A DNA stretch of 64,000 nt. It comes from Swaminathania salitolerans. GTDB lineage: Bacteria; Pseudomonadota; Alphaproteobacteria; Acetobacterales; Acetobacteraceae. A program made the translations under genes and the position numbers. The stretch spans positions 210,591 through 274,590 of the forward strand of contig NZ_BJVC01000004.1 of the NCBI RefSeq assembly GCF_007988945.1, in the 5' to 3' direction. Of this stretch, positions 1-9,234 are shown piece after piece (the stretch's first letter is position 1; each line of letters begins with the position of its first letter). Below the pieces are notes generated by a model. That model worked only from the letters and a program-made list of their open reading frames with translations. It made no database searches and was not told the origin of the DNA.

Positions 1-260
1 GATCGCTCCGAGCGCTGCGCGTCATGGGCGAGCCACGCCCGGAAATCGGCTGTCCGCAACGCGGCAAGGGCTGCGAGATCCGGTTCCTGCCCCAGATGCT
101 CCGTCAGGAAGGCGAGCGCCATGACGACATCGTTGCGATAGGCGGCGATCGTGTTGGGACGCGCCCGCCGCTCGAGACCCAGCCAGTCGAGCCATCCGGA
201 CAGGCATTCATGCATCTGCATGTCGGGCATCCACTCGGGCATCCGCTCGGGCATCCGCAT
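1..260 (-). CDS. Tyrosine recombinase XerC/XerD, N-terminal part (runs off the window)
   Basis: Reading leftward from 260 gives MRMPERMPEWMPDMQM, then HECLSGWLDWLGLERRARP, NTIAAYRNDVVMAL and DFRAWLAHDAQRSER. This is the SAM-like core-binding domain at the start of XerC/XerD site-specific recombinases, which resolve chromosome dimers at dif. The catalytic domain lies outside the window. ATG at 260 is preceded by AGGA about nine bases upstream, although several in-frame ATGs follow. The gene diverges from priA. I cannot separate XerC from XerD from this fragment; the divergent priA position suggests XerC. Confidence 0.75.
   Translation of the reverse strand, partial: MRMPERMPEWMPDMQMHECLSGWLDWLGLERRARPNTIAAYRNDVVMALAFLTEHLGQEPDLAALAALRTADFRAWLAHDAQRSER
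225..260. repeat. 12-bp tandem repeat, three copies, at the xerC start
   Basis: The unit GGGCATCCxCTC occurs three times in a row, the last copy slightly changed. It encodes the repeated RMPE-like peptide at the recombinase N-terminus and supplies three in-frame ATG codons. Confidence 0.8.
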
Positions 261-316
261 GACGAGACGTCCTGTCTCGGGTAAGAACGACGTTCGATAG
301 GAGAAGCGCGACGAGC

Positions 317-2551
317 ATGACGCAAGAGAGCTTAGAGAAGCGGCGAGAGAAAGGCGAGAGAGCCGAGAGGATCGCCGTGCTCCTTCCTCTGCCTTTTCCC
401 ACCGCCCTAGACTATCTCGCGCCCGAAGGGGCCGTATCGCCCGGAGATCTCGTCCAGGTGCCGCTCGGCAAACGTCAGGAAACGGGCTGCGTCTGGGATC
501 GCGAGAGCGATGTTCCCGCCGATTTTGCGCCGGTTCCGGCACGGGAAGTGGCGCGCACGCGGCTCAAGCCCATATCGGGCAAACTCGACATGCCAGCGCT
601 TCCAGGCGATCTGCGTCGTTTCATCGCCTGGCTCGCGGCCTATACCCTGACACCGCCGGGGCTCGTCCTGGCGATGGCGATCCGCGCCCGACATACCAAA
701 CCCCCCCGTGTCGTGCATGGCTGGGTGCGCGGTACGGAAGCGACCGAAGGGCTGCGCATGACCGAAGCCCGTCAACGGGTGATGGCCGCACTCGGTCCGC
801 ATCCTGCAACGACCGCGTCCCTGGCCGAACGGGCGGGTGTGTCGGACGCCGTGATCAGGGGACTGGCCGCAGCCGGTGCGCTGCGCGAAGAGGTCGTGAC
901 ATGCGATCCCCTCTTCGGGACGCCCGATCCGGATTTCGACCGGCCGCGCCTGTCGCCGGAGCAGGGAGAGGCCGCGCATGAACTCTCCTCAGCGGTGCGG
1001 GAGGGCGGGTTTGCGACCATCCTGCTCGAGGGCGTGACGGGATCGGGCAAGACGGAGGTCTATTTCGAGGCAGTGGCCCAATGTCTGGCGCAGGGGCGGC
1101 AGTGCCTCGTCCTCCTCCCAGAGATCGCCCTCTCCACCCAGTGGACCGACCGGTTTGCGAGACGGTTCGGCGTGCAGCCGGCTCTCTGGCATTCGGAGCT
1201 GGGAGGCAGGAAGAAGCGCGAGACCTGGTATGCCATCGCTGCGGGGCGGGCCCAGGTCGTCGTGGGCGCGCGCTCGGCGCTCTTTCTTCCTTTTCCGGCG
1301 CTCGGCCTCGTCATTGTCGACGAGGAGCACGAAAGCGCGTTCAAACAGGAAGAGGGCGTCACCTATCACGGCCGGGACATGGCGATCGTCCGGGCGCGTC
1401 TTGCCGGGATCCCCGTCATACTCGTTTCGGCGACACCCAGTCTGGAGACGCTCACCAATGTGGAGGCCGGGCGGTACCGGCACGTCGTCCTCCACGGTCG
1501 GCACGGGGCGGCGACCCTGCCGCGCGTCGCGCTGATCGACATGCGCAAGGCCCCGCCGGAACGCGGGCAGTTTCTCTCTCCCGCGCTGCTCGGGGCCATG
1601 CGCGAGACGCTCGCCCGTCAGGATCAGGCGATGCTGTTTCTCAACAGGCGGGGTTACGCCCCCCTGACCCTGTGCCGGAGCTGCGGGCATCGCATGGAAT
1701 GTCCGAATTGCTCGGCCTGGCTCGTCGAGCATCGCGCAAGGCAGATCCTGACCTGTCATCATTGCGGGCATCACGAACCCCTCCCGCATAGCTGCCCGTC
1801 CTGCGCGGCGGAGGCCAGTCTCGTGCCCATCGGGCCCGGAATCGAGCGGGTTCACGAGGAGGTCAGGCATCATTTTCCCGAGGCGCGCATTCTCGTCATG
1901 GCCTCGGATACGCTGGGTTCGCCCTCCGCTACGGCTGAGGCCGTCAGACAGATTGCGGCGCGCGAGGTCGATCTGATCGTCGGGACGCAGATCGTCGCCA
2001 AGGGCTGGCATTTTCCCGATCTCACGCTTGTGGGCGTCGTCGATGCCGATCTCGGTCTGGGAGGAGGCGATCTGCGCGCGGCCGAGCGCACGGTGCAGCT
2101 TCTGCATCAGGTAGGAGGGCGTGCGGGGCGTGCCGAGAAACCGGGGCAGGTCCTGCTTCAGAGCTATCTCGGCGATCATCCCGTCATGCAGGCGCTCGTC
2201 TCGAACGATTACCAGGCTTTCATGGCGCAGGAGGCGGCCCAGCGGAAACCGGGCTTCTGGCCGCCCTATGGGAGACTGGCCGCCCTGATCGTCAGTGCGG
2301 ATACGGCTGAGGCCGCCGACGGGCTTGCCGGTCGCATCGGGGCGAGGGCGCCCGATCTGCCCGGCATACAGGTGCTCGGCCCCGCACCGGCCCCGCTCGC
2401 GATTCTGCGCGGGAGACATCGCAGGCGCCTGCTGTTGCGCACGAGGCGAAACGTCGCGGTGCAGCCCATCCTGCGAAACTGGCTCGAGGGGCTGAAACTC
2501 ACCACCCATGAACGGGTGGATATCGATATCGATCCCATCTCGTTCCTCTGA
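317..2551 (+). CDS. priA: Primosomal replication restart helicase PriA
   Basis: Superfamily 2 helicase that binds stalled forks and reloads the replisome. The N-terminal 3'-DNA-binding domain (LLPLPFPTALDYLAPEG) is followed by Walker A GVTGSGKT near residues 239-246 and the DEEH box near 335. Paired cysteines between about 453 and 495 (CRSCGHRMECPNC, CHHCGHH, SCPSC) form the zinc module. Helicase motifs LFLNRRGY, GTQIVAKGWHFPDL and QVGGRAGR follow. At 744 residues it is full length. It is transcribed divergently from the xerC-type gene. Confidence 0.97.
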   Translation: MTQESLEKRREKGERAERIAVLLPLPFPTALDYLAPEGAVSPGDLVQVPLGKRQETGCVWDRESDVPADFAPVPAREVARTRLKPISGKLDMPALPGDLRRFIAWLAAYTLTPPGLVLAMAIRARHTKPPRVVHGWVRGTEATEGLRMTEARQRVMAALGPHPATTASLAERAGVSDAVIRGLAAAGALREEVVTCDPLFGTPDPDFDRPRLSPEQGEAAHELSSAVREGGFATILLEGVTGSGKTEVYFEAVAQCLAQGRQCLVLLPEIALSTQWTDRFARRFGVQPALWHSELGGRKKRETWYAIAAGRAQVVVGARSALFLPFPALGLVIVDEEHESAFKQEEGVTYHGRDMAIVRARLAGIPVILVSATPSLETLTNVEAGRYRHVVLHGRHGAATLPRVALIDMRKAPPERGQFLSPALLGAMRETLARQDQAMLFLNRRGYAPLTLCRSCGHRMECPNCSAWLVEHRARQILTCHHCGHHEPLPHSCPSCAAEASLVPIGPGIERVHEEVRHHFPEARILVMASDTLGSPSATAEAVRQIAAREVDLIVGTQIVAKGWHFPDLTLVGVVDADLGLGGGDLRAAERTVQLLHQVGGRAGRAEKPGQVLLQSYLGDHPVMQALVSNDYQAFMAQEAAQRKPGFWPPYGRLAALIVSADTAEAADGLAGRIGARAPDLPGIQVLGPAPAPLAILRGRHRRRLLLRTRRNVAVQPILRNWLEGLKLTTHERVDIDIDPISFL

Positions 2552-2610
2552 ACGTCTCCCTTGAACGTCTTCCTGCGCGCTCATGCGCATCATGGCCCGT
2601 TCCGGAAAAG

Positions 2611-2638
2611 AAAAAGGCGCCCGGGAGGGCGCCTTTCC
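2611..2638 (-). terminator. Rho-independent terminator
   Basis: A perfect 10-bp stem AAAGGCGCCC / GGGCGCCTTT surrounds a four-base loop. On the minus strand it is followed by a T-rich tract, so it best serves the small gene ending at 2672. It may also act on priA transcripts arriving from the left. Confidence 0.85.
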
Positions 2639-2671
2639 GTCGGCCGGTCAGGCCGCTTCAGGGGCCTTTTT

Positions 2672-2926
2672 TCAGGCCGTCTCGTCCTTGCGCCCGGGGC
2701 GGATGGCCTTGATGACGAAGGTCGCGATGGCGATCACGGCCAGAAGGTGCTGGATATGGGGGCGGATCTTCTTCGGGCCGAACATGCCGAGAAAGGTCAG
2801 GCCGCCCATGATGGCTTCTTTGGTCTGCGGCCTGGCCGTACAGCACATCTTGCTGATGCAACAGCCCTTTTTCTCCTGACCGGGTGCGGTCAACTCGGTC
2901 ACCTTGGCCTTTTTCTTGCTGAACAT
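2672..2926 (-). CDS. Small membrane protein with paired cysteines, function unknown
   Basis: An 84-residue protein begins MFSKKKAKVTELTAPG, then has a KKGCCISKMCC double Cys-pair motif near residues 20-30. A hydrophobic segment (HLLAVIAIATFVIKAI) lies near the C-terminus and the tail is basic. ATG at 2926 is preferred because AGGAG sits about six bases upstream; a GTG at 2947 would place that site inside the gene. The four cysteines could bind a metal or cluster, but that is inference. I do not recognise the family. It has its own terminator and stands alone between priA and a TPR gene. Confidence 0.6.
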   Translation of the reverse strand: MFSKKKAKVTELTAPGQEKKGCCISKMCCTARPQTKEAIMGGLTFLGMFGPKKIRPHIQHLLAVIAIATFVIKAIRPGRKDETA

Positions 2927-2995
2927 GAGGGTCTCCTGTTTCTTCACACTCTATCAAACAATGGAATCGCGGCAGAGTTGAGACGATTACGCGCT

Positions 2996-3721
2996 TTATA
3001 TGGGACGTCCATCCAGGGTCGCCTGCAGGGTCGTGATCCGCTTCCGGATGTCATGAGCCTGCGGATCCACGACGAGCACCTGTCGCGCCGCCGATAACGC
3101 TGCCCCGATATCGTGGCGTTCTTCCTCCACCTGGGAAAGCAGCCGCCACGAGAGGGGGTCGTCCGCATCCATCTGCAGGGCGACGCCAAGATCGCTGATC
3201 GCGCCCTCGAAATCGCCGGCAGCATAGCGGATCCGTGCGCGGGCGCGCCGGATGAACGCCCTGTCGGGCTGGAGAACGACAGCACTCGCAAGCGCAGCCT
3301 CGGCCTTGCGATAGTCATGCGTCTTGAGGAAGGCGTCGGCCTTCTCGAGCAGGAGCCGCGTGGCGGGTGTGAGGTGTCTCTGACGCAGTGTCTCTGCCCG
3401 TCGTTCGAGGGCACGGGCTTCCGAAGGCGTTTTCGCCTCGCGCAATGCCTTGCTGACCTGCTGGAGGGTCTTGAGGCTTCTGGAGGGTGTGGCAGAGGAT
3501 GTGCCGGAGGATGCATCCGGGGACGCGTCCGGAGACGTACCGCGGGATGGGTGCGCAGCGCCGGGACGATCGCTCCCGGGCAGGCCGGATCGGGTCGATG
3601 GCGCAGCATTCGCGGTCGAAACGACAAAAGCCGCGCTGCCAAGAAGCAGACACGGCTTTGTGACGGCCCGGATCCGGGCCGCGACCTGCGTCAAAACGGG
3701 GGGTACCCTCCGTTCCGGCAT
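2996..3721 (-). CDS. Exported TPR-repeat protein
   Basis: A 241-residue protein has an N-terminal signal sequence ending near STANAAPS. A low-complexity Ser/Pro/Asp stretch follows (SPDASPDASSGT, from short DNA repeats near 3490-3540). The C-terminal half is helical with tetratricopeptide character: LLLEKADAFLKTHDYRKAEA, then IRYAAGDFEGAISDLGVA, then DPLSWRLLSQVEEER. Such repeats bind partner proteins in the periplasm. There is no catalytic motif and no assigned role. The stop lies 136 bp upstream, on the minus strand, of rpmJ's opposite end; co-transcription is not evident. Confidence 0.7.
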   Translation of the reverse strand: MPERRVPPVLTQVAARIRAVTKPCLLLGSAAFVVSTANAAPSTRSGLPGSDRPGAAHPSRGTSPDASPDASSGTSSATPSRSLKTLQQVSKALREAKTPSEARALERRAETLRQRHLTPATRLLLEKADAFLKTHDYRKAEAALASAVVLQPDRAFIRRARARIRYAAGDFEGAISDLGVALQMDADDPLSWRLLSQVEEERHDIGAALSAARQVLVVDPQAHDIRKRITTLQATLDGRPI

Positions 3722-3731
3722 CGGGCAGAAA

Positions 3732-3857
3732 TCAGCCCTGACGTGCCTTCATGCGCGGGTTCTTCTTGTTGATGACATAGACGCGCCCGCGGCGACGGAC
3801 GACGCGGCAATCCTTGTCGCGGATCTTGGCGGATTTGAGGCTATTGCGAATCTTCAT
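3732..3857 (-). CDS. rpmJ: 50S ribosomal protein L36
   Basis: A 41-residue protein, [20 protein letters not shown] and then [21 protein letters not shown], matches the L36 family along its full length. It has a single Cys and lacks the zinc-binding CxxC...C...H set, so it is the zinc-free type common in proteobacteria. A longer reading from 3944 would add an unrelated N-terminus; ATG 3857 has GGAAG upstream. It is a component of the large ribosomal subunit. Confidence 0.96.
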   Translation of the reverse strand: MKIRNSLKSAKIRDKDCRVVRRRGRVYVINKKNPRMKARQG

Positions 3858-4035
3858 GATATCTGCTTCCCGGGCCATGCATGACGAACGGGCGTCGCGC
3901 CCGCGAGAGGTGGTCGGAATACTCATCGTCCTCGTCAGAGTCAACTCCTACAGTCAGCGCCTCGCATGAAGAATGCCCGTGGGACGCGGTTTTTCGATCA
4001 TGGTCAAATCCGTCGATCCCCCTTATCTTCCCGAT

Positions 4036-4428
4036 ATGAAGACAATCCTGCCCGCGCTTTTCGGTCTGGCGATCCTTGTGCCGCTCTCCGCACAGGCAGC
4101 CTCGCATCCCAGGAACGATCCGGCTTCCGTGCTCAACCGGATTCTCGCCGTGCTCCAGGCCGATCCGGATTCGGCCAGCGATTCCTGCGTCGAGGCGCTC
4201 AAGGAACTGCACAAGACCCAGAAGATCGTGGCCGATATGGACACGGACAACGCGAACCAGAATGCCGCGGTCGCCCGCGACGTGCTCGAATCCGATTTCG
4301 ACGAGACGATCGAGGTTTGCGGAACGGATGCGAGAACCCTGTGTCGCACCAAGGCGGAGACCCTGCCGAAGCTTCCCGCTCTGTGTCTGGCCATCCGTCA
4401 TCGCCCCGTTGCGGACGATGCGGACTGA
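4036..4428 (+). CDS. Small periplasmic protein of unknown function
   Basis: ATG 4036 opens a clear signal peptide (MKTILPALFGLAILVPLSAQA). The mature part of about 110 residues is mainly helical and contains several cysteines (SDSCVEAL, EVCGTD, TLCRTK, PALCLA), which could form disulfides in the periplasm. An in-frame GTG at 3973 would bury the signal sequence, so it is not used. No family is recognised. It stands alone, converging with the oligopeptidase gene. Confidence 0.65.
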   Translation: MKTILPALFGLAILVPLSAQAASHPRNDPASVLNRILAVLQADPDSASDSCVEALKELHKTQKIVADMDTDNANQNAAVARDVLESDFDETIEVCGTDARTLCRTKAETLPKLPALCLAIRHRPVADDAD

Positions 4429-4482
4429 CCTCCCGGCTCCGCCGAGCCTCTGTACCAGGCCCCGGCCCGGAATTCCTCCCGC

Positions 4483-6189
4483 TCAGGAGTCGCTGCGGGA
4501 GTCCTCGTTCTGGCTCCTCTCTGCCAAGTTCCTTTCTGCCGGGCTGTTCTCTTCTCCGCCATCTGCGAGGGGGCGGCGGTTCATGGCCCAGATCGCGAAA
4601 GCCTGAACATAGGCGACTTCTTCCAGACGTTTGAAGCGCCCCGACGATCCGCCATGCCCGGCATCCATGTTGATCCGGCACAGAAAGGGACCGCCTGTCG
4701 CGATCTCGCGGAGTCTGGCGATCCATTTCGCAGGCTCCCAGTATGTCACGCGCGGATCGGACAATCCGCCCATGGCCAGTACGGGCGGGTATGAGACCGG
4801 ACGGATGCCGTCATAAGGGGAGTATCCCGCGATCAGATCGTAGGCTGCGGGATCCTCGAGCGGATTGCCCCATTCGGGCCATTCCGGGGGTGTCAGCGGG
4901 AGCGTGTCGTCCGACATGGTGTTCAGCACGTCGACGAACGGGACCTGAGCGGCGATCCCGGCAAAAAGCCCGGGCTCCATATTGGCGACGGCACCCATGA
5001 GAAGCCCGCCGGCAGAGCCGCCATGGGCGACGATACGCCCCTCTCGGCCATAACCTGCCTCGGCCAGACGATGGCCGCACCGGATGAAATCCGTAAAGCT
5101 GTTCGGCTTCTGCGTGCCGCGACCCTGCAGGAACCAGTTCCAGCCCTTTTCGGATCCGCCGCGGATATGGGCGACGGCATGGATCCAGCCCCGATCGACA
5201 AGGCTCAGTATGGCGGTGCTGAACCCCGCATCCATCGAGATGCCGTAGGAGCCATAGCCATAGAGAAGAAGAGGCGCCGTGCCATCGCAGGGCGTCTCGC
5301 GCCGTTTCAGCACGGTGATGGGAATTTCGGCCCCGTCATCGGCGATGGCGAACAGGCGTCGCGTTTCATAGAGCGCCGGGTCGTGACCTGACGGGACGTC
5401 CCGGATCTTGCGCAGGCTCTGCTCGCCCGTGGAGGTGTCGACATCGTACCAGTGCGCCGGAGTGGTCGGCGATTCGTAGATATAGCGCAGGATCGGCGCA
5501 TCATATTCCAGAAAACCGAGAAGAGAGAGATCGAAGGCCTCTTCCTTCATGCCTATGGTCCGGGCGACGGCCCTGAGGTCGCCTTCGGCGTCCGAAGCGA
5601 CACTGTGGATCTCGATATTGCCGTCCGTTCTCTCGGCCCAGGCAAGCTGCGTCCGGCTGGTCGAGACGCCCAGAAGGAAGCGACCCGGAACATGCGGCAG
5701 GAAGGGTTGCCAGTTCTCGCGCGCGGTCCTGTTCTCAGGCGTCTGCATGAGCTTGAAATCGACGGCCCCCTCGCTGTTGGTCTGGATGATGAACCGGTCG
5801 TTCCAGTGGGTCAGGGAATAGCGCTCGCCGCGTCTGAGGGGGGAGGCGCTGACCGGGTTGCGCGTGGGATCCTCTGCCGGGATCAGCAGGGTCTCGTTCG
5901 TATCGTGGTCGCCCCGCTCGATAAGGATCCAGCGCCGCGACGCCGAGACCGAGATCGACAGGAAGAAACCGGGATCCGCCTCGTCATGGACGAGCGTGTC
6001 TTCGCCCCCGGTCAGGGCACGGCGATAGATGCGCGATGGCCGCCCGTTGTCATCCCGGTAGATCCAGAAGATCCAGCGCGAGTCCGGAGAGAGGGCGAAG
6101 CTCCCTGCGGTGCTTTCGATCGGCGGGGCGCAGAGGGCACCGGTCGAGAGATCGATCGTATGGATCCTGTAGACCTCCGATCCCTGCAC
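4483..6189 (-). CDS. Oligopeptidase B (S9A), N-terminally truncated
   Basis: Prolyl-oligopeptidase-type serine peptidase cleaving small peptides after Arg/Lys. The C-terminal alpha/beta hydrolase is complete: LLYGYGSYG, nucleophile in GGSAGGLLMGAV, acid in GGLSDPRVTYWEPAKW and His in MDAGHGGSSGRFK. Only 568 residues remain, against about 680-700 for the family. Similarity begins at LPEGDRVYS (from 6234), directly after an in-frame TAA at 6235-6237. This corresponds to about residue 130 of E. coli PtrB, so the N-terminal strand region and first propeller blade are absent. The only start is GTG 6189, without a well-spaced ribosome site. It may be a decaying pseudogene or a shortened enzyme. Confidence 0.8.
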   Translation of the reverse strand: MQGSEVYRIHTIDLSTGALCAPPIESTAGSFALSPDSRWIFWIYRDDNGRPSRIYRRALTGGEDTLVHDEADPGFFLSISVSASRRWILIERGDHDTNETLLIPAEDPTRNPVSASPLRRGERYSLTHWNDRFIIQTNSEGAVDFKLMQTPENRTARENWQPFLPHVPGRFLLGVSTSRTQLAWAERTDGNIEIHSVASDAEGDLRAVARTIGMKEEAFDLSLLGFLEYDAPILRYIYESPTTPAHWYDVDTSTGEQSLRKIRDVPSGHDPALYETRRLFAIADDGAEIPITVLKRRETPCDGTAPLLLYGYGSYGISMDAGFSTAILSLVDRGWIHAVAHIRGGSEKGWNWFLQGRGTQKPNSFTDFIRCGHRLAEAGYGREGRIVAHGGSAGGLLMGAVANMEPGLFAGIAAQVPFVDVLNTMSDDTLPLTPPEWPEWGNPLEDPAAYDLIAGYSPYDGIRPVSYPPVLAMGGLSDPRVTYWEPAKWIARLREIATGGPFLCRINMDAGHGGSSGRFKRLEEVAYVQAFAIWAMNRRPLADGGEENSPAERNLAERSQNEDSRSDS

Positions 6190-6345
6190 GTCCTCTGTTT
6201 CGCCAGTAGAATAAACCCGATCTCCCTCCGGAAGTTACAGACATACATGGTCTTGCTCCGGTCGAAAGACCGCAGGCGAACCGATGTCCCTTCATGCCGT
6301 GCCTCTCGGGGGCGCGCGTTTTCTTCAGGTTGAGGATTGTTCGAA

Positions 6346-6879
6346 ATGCAGTCTCGTATTCTCCGGGGCATGACCGCCCTGTGCGGCCTCGCTCTCGTCA
6401 CCGGTGTCGCCCATGCGCAGCAGGCGCCCACTCCGGCGGTCCCCCCCGGCACGCAGTCCACGGCAATGCCTGCCGGTTCCGTGCCTGTGCATCGCGAGGG
6501 GGCTCCGCATGCCGCGACCGACATGATGCAGGCCGTCGGCGGCAGTGCTGTCAGCAATACGGTCTCGACCGCAGCGACCCCGGGCGTGCTGGATCATTAC
6601 GGTCTGCCGTCGCTCGATGCTGCCAGGGCAGGCAATCTGGCCGGTCTGGCCAGCTACTGCGTGCGCAATCATCTCGTGCACGGCACGACCCTGCGTGTTG
6701 TGGGGCGCAAGCTCGCCATGCGTCCGGATGTGAAGAACGACCAGTATTACTCGCTTGGTGGCAAGGGACTTCTCCAGACCAGCTCCAACGTCCCCTTCGA
6801 CGTCTCGAGCCTCGATCTGAGCCATCGGACGCAGCTTTGCGCCCAGGTCGGTCAGGTCGGCCAGAAGTTCATCAAGTAA
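6346..6879 (+). CDS. Exported protein, DUF2501-like
   Basis: ATG 6346 with GAGGA nine bases upstream gives a 177-residue protein with a signal peptide ending near GVAHAQQ. After a Pro/Thr/Ala-rich spacer, the C-terminal part (LASYCVRNHLVH, DQYYSLGGKGLLQ, LDLSHRTQLCAQVG) resembles DUF2501, a periplasmic family that includes E. coli YjjA. Two conserved Cys residues are likely to pair. Function is unknown. A strong terminator follows. It diverges from the truncated oligopeptidase gene, and its start region abuts that gene's lost 5' end. Confidence 0.65.
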   Translation: MQSRILRGMTALCGLALVTGVAHAQQAPTPAVPPGTQSTAMPAGSVPVHREGAPHAATDMMQAVGGSAVSNTVSTAATPGVLDHYGLPSLDAARAGNLAGLASYCVRNHLVHGTTLRVVGRKLAMRPDVKNDQYYSLGGKGLLQTSSNVPFDVSSLDLSHRTQLCAQVGQVGQKFIK

Positions 6880-6977
6880 GCCACGAGCGCGCAAGCCCGA
6901 CGGATACGGGGCGGCTTCGTCCGGATGCGGGCGAAGCGGGTCACAGCGTTTCGTGTCAGGCAGTGCTGCAACGCAAG

Positions 6978-7007
6978 AAGGCCAGCCCCCGGGGGCTGGC
7001 CTTTTTC
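6978..7007 (+). terminator. Strong hairpin terminator, bidirectional
   Basis: AAGGCCAGCCCCC is followed at once by its reverse complement and a T-run (CTTTTTC). It lies between the DUF2501-like gene and the convergent end of opgH and can serve both. Confidence 0.9.
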
Positions 7008-7077
7008 GTCGCTCTGGCTGCAAACGGATCGCGCGCGGCCTCTGGCCAGAGACGGGACCGGACGGCGGGACGCCGCT

Positions 7078-9234
7078 CTAGCCGGGCAGGGCGAGGATCA
7101 GGTCGACACCCTCTTTGGTGCAGAGAACAGCCGCCTTTTCCTGCCGGGTGAGAACGGCGAGCGCGTCCGGAACGGAAGGGGCCTCGCGCAGTTTGAGAAG
7201 GCCGACGAGAAGATTGGGGTCGATGGCCGATCCGGGTTTGCGCGGTGCAGGCAGGGTGCGGCAGTGTTCCGCCAGAAGAAGCGGACTTGCGCGCAAAGCG
7301 GCAAAGGCCTCTCCGGGGGCGTCATCGGGCATGGCCTCCTTTTCGGCGCGGCGCAGATCGTTTTCGGTCGCGAGCCGGAGGATGGGAGGCAGGGCCGTTT
7401 CTTCCGGGATCAGGAGGAGGTTCCAGCTCTTGAGCCAGAGGCCCACCTCCCGGCTGGCCGTCAGGGCCGCCAGGGGAATGGCCAGAGCCAGGCCGACGAG
7501 GACCGGTGTCATCCACAAAAAGAGCGAGAAGGAGACCGACCACGCCGCAGCCGCCATCACCGTGCCGAATGCGGTATAGATCCAGTATCCGTGGGCGATC
7601 TCGCGCAGCGACACGCGCCCGTCATCGCGATTCTGGGCGTTCCATCCCGAATCCCGGCCGCGCAGGATGGAGAGCACGCCCGAACTGTGGATCAGCATGG
7701 CGATCGGCGCGATAAGCCCGCCGATCAGGGTTTCGAGCAGGATCGACATCGCAAGGCGGAAGGCACCGCCACAGCCGCGTAGCGTGACGCGGTCGAAAAG
7801 GGCGGCGATGAAGGCCAGCGCCTTGGGCGCCAGGAGAATCGCCATGGTGCCGATGAACACGTATTTCGCCTGAACCGGGTCGACCTGCGGCCAGTGCGGA
7901 TAGAGCGTCTTGGTCTCGCCGAAATATTCCGGCCTGTCGAAATGCGATTGCAGCGAGATCAGGATGCCGAACATCAGGAACAGCAGCCAGAGCGGCGAGG
8001 TGATATAGGCGCCGATGCCCACCATCATGTGCATGCGGCTGACCCAGTGCAGACCGCGCGAGAGGACGATCTTGCCGTGCTGCAGATTGCCCTGGCACCA
8101 GCGTCGATCCCGTATGGCCACATCCGTCAGCGATGGCGGGCTCTCCTCATAGGACCCGAACAGGCCGGGCACCATGTGAATGGCCCATCCGCCCCGTCTC
8201 ATCAGGGCTGCCTCGACGAAATCGTGACTCATGATCCCGCCACCGAAGGGTTTGCGCCCGGGAAGATGAGGCAGCCCCGCCTGTTCGGCAAAGGCGCGTG
8301 TCCGGATGACGGCGTTGTGACCCCAGTAATTGCCTTCCGAACCGTGCCACCAGGCGATGCCGTGAGCGATGAGCGGGCCATAGACACGCCCGGCGAATTG
8401 CTGCATGCGCGCGAAAAGGGTCTTCCCGCCGATGATCACGGGAAGGGTCTGGATGAGCGCGACCTTCTCGTGACGCTCCATGGCCGAAACGATCCGGACG
8501 ATCAGCCCCCCATCCATGACGGAATCGGCATCGAGGGTGAGCATCTGCTGATAGGCGCCGCCGAAACGTTTGACCCATTCCTCGAGATTCCCCGATTTGC
8601 GGTCGATATTCTTCTGCCTGCGCCGGTAGAAGATCCGCCCCTGGCCGTGCACTACCTCGACGAAATCGAGATAGGCGCGCTCCTCGCGGATCCAGACATC
8701 GGGGTCTGTAGTGTCGGAAAGCAGGAAGATATCGAATGCATCGATCCGGCCCGTACGGACCAGGGAATCGTGAATGGCGCGCAACCCGACGAGGACCCGG
8801 TCGGGGTCCTCGTTATAGGTGGGCATGAGAATGGCCGTGCGTGTCGCCAGATCGGGCAGCGGCCCCTCCCGCGCGATACCGAGGCCGAGTCCGCCCTGGC
8901 GCAAGACCGAGACGAAGCCTGCGAGAGACGAGGTGAAGGAGAGGGAGATCCACGCGCCGAGAATGACGAACAGCGCGAGCACGATCAGCCCGAGCGTGGA
9001 GACGCCCATGCTGTTGAGCACCCGGTTCATCTCGAATGCGCCCCAGGCCGTCAGCACGACGGCGCCGCCGATCACGGCGAGACGACGCAGCCATAGCAGA
9101 GGGGGCGTGGTCGGAGGATGACGGTCGCGACCGAAGGTCTCAGGCCGCTGACGCAGATTTTGCGTCGGCATGGCCAGAGGGGCGTCGGCGGGCAGGAAAT
9201 CGAAAGGGGCGACCTTTGCGGAAAGCGTGCTCAC
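7078..9234 (-). CDS. opgH: Glucan biosynthesis glucosyltransferase H (OpgH/MdoH)
   Basis: Inner-membrane GT2 glycosyltransferase that polymerises UDP-glucose into osmoregulated periplasmic glucan. GTG 9234 gives 718 residues beginning MSTLSAKVAPFDFL. Transmembrane helices near 50-110 precede the catalytic domain: LMPTYNEDP, DADSVMDG near residue 233, and the product-binding RRWCQGN near 380. Further membrane helices follow. The start overlaps the opgG stop by four bases (GTGA), so the pair is translationally coupled. A reading from 9561 would run through opgG and is rejected. Confidence 0.95.
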   Translation of the reverse strand: MSTLSAKVAPFDFLPADAPLAMPTQNLRQRPETFGRDRHPPTTPPLLWLRRLAVIGGAVVLTAWGAFEMNRVLNSMGVSTLGLIVLALFVILGAWISLSFTSSLAGFVSVLRQGGLGLGIAREGPLPDLATRTAILMPTYNEDPDRVLVGLRAIHDSLVRTGRIDAFDIFLLSDTTDPDVWIREERAYLDFVEVVHGQGRIFYRRRQKNIDRKSGNLEEWVKRFGGAYQQMLTLDADSVMDGGLIVRIVSAMERHEKVALIQTLPVIIGGKTLFARMQQFAGRVYGPLIAHGIAWWHGSEGNYWGHNAVIRTRAFAEQAGLPHLPGRKPFGGGIMSHDFVEAALMRRGGWAIHMVPGLFGSYEESPPSLTDVAIRDRRWCQGNLQHGKIVLSRGLHWVSRMHMMVGIGAYITSPLWLLFLMFGILISLQSHFDRPEYFGETKTLYPHWPQVDPVQAKYVFIGTMAILLAPKALAFIAALFDRVTLRGCGGAFRLAMSILLETLIGGLIAPIAMLIHSSGVLSILRGRDSGWNAQNRDDGRVSLREIAHGYWIYTAFGTVMAAAAWSVSFSLFLWMTPVLVGLALAIPLAALTASREVGLWLKSWNLLLIPEETALPPILRLATENDLRRAEKEAMPDDAPGEAFAALRASPLLLAEHCRTLPAPRKPGSAIDPNLLVGLLKLREAPSVPDALAVLTRQEKAAVLCTKEGVDLILALPG

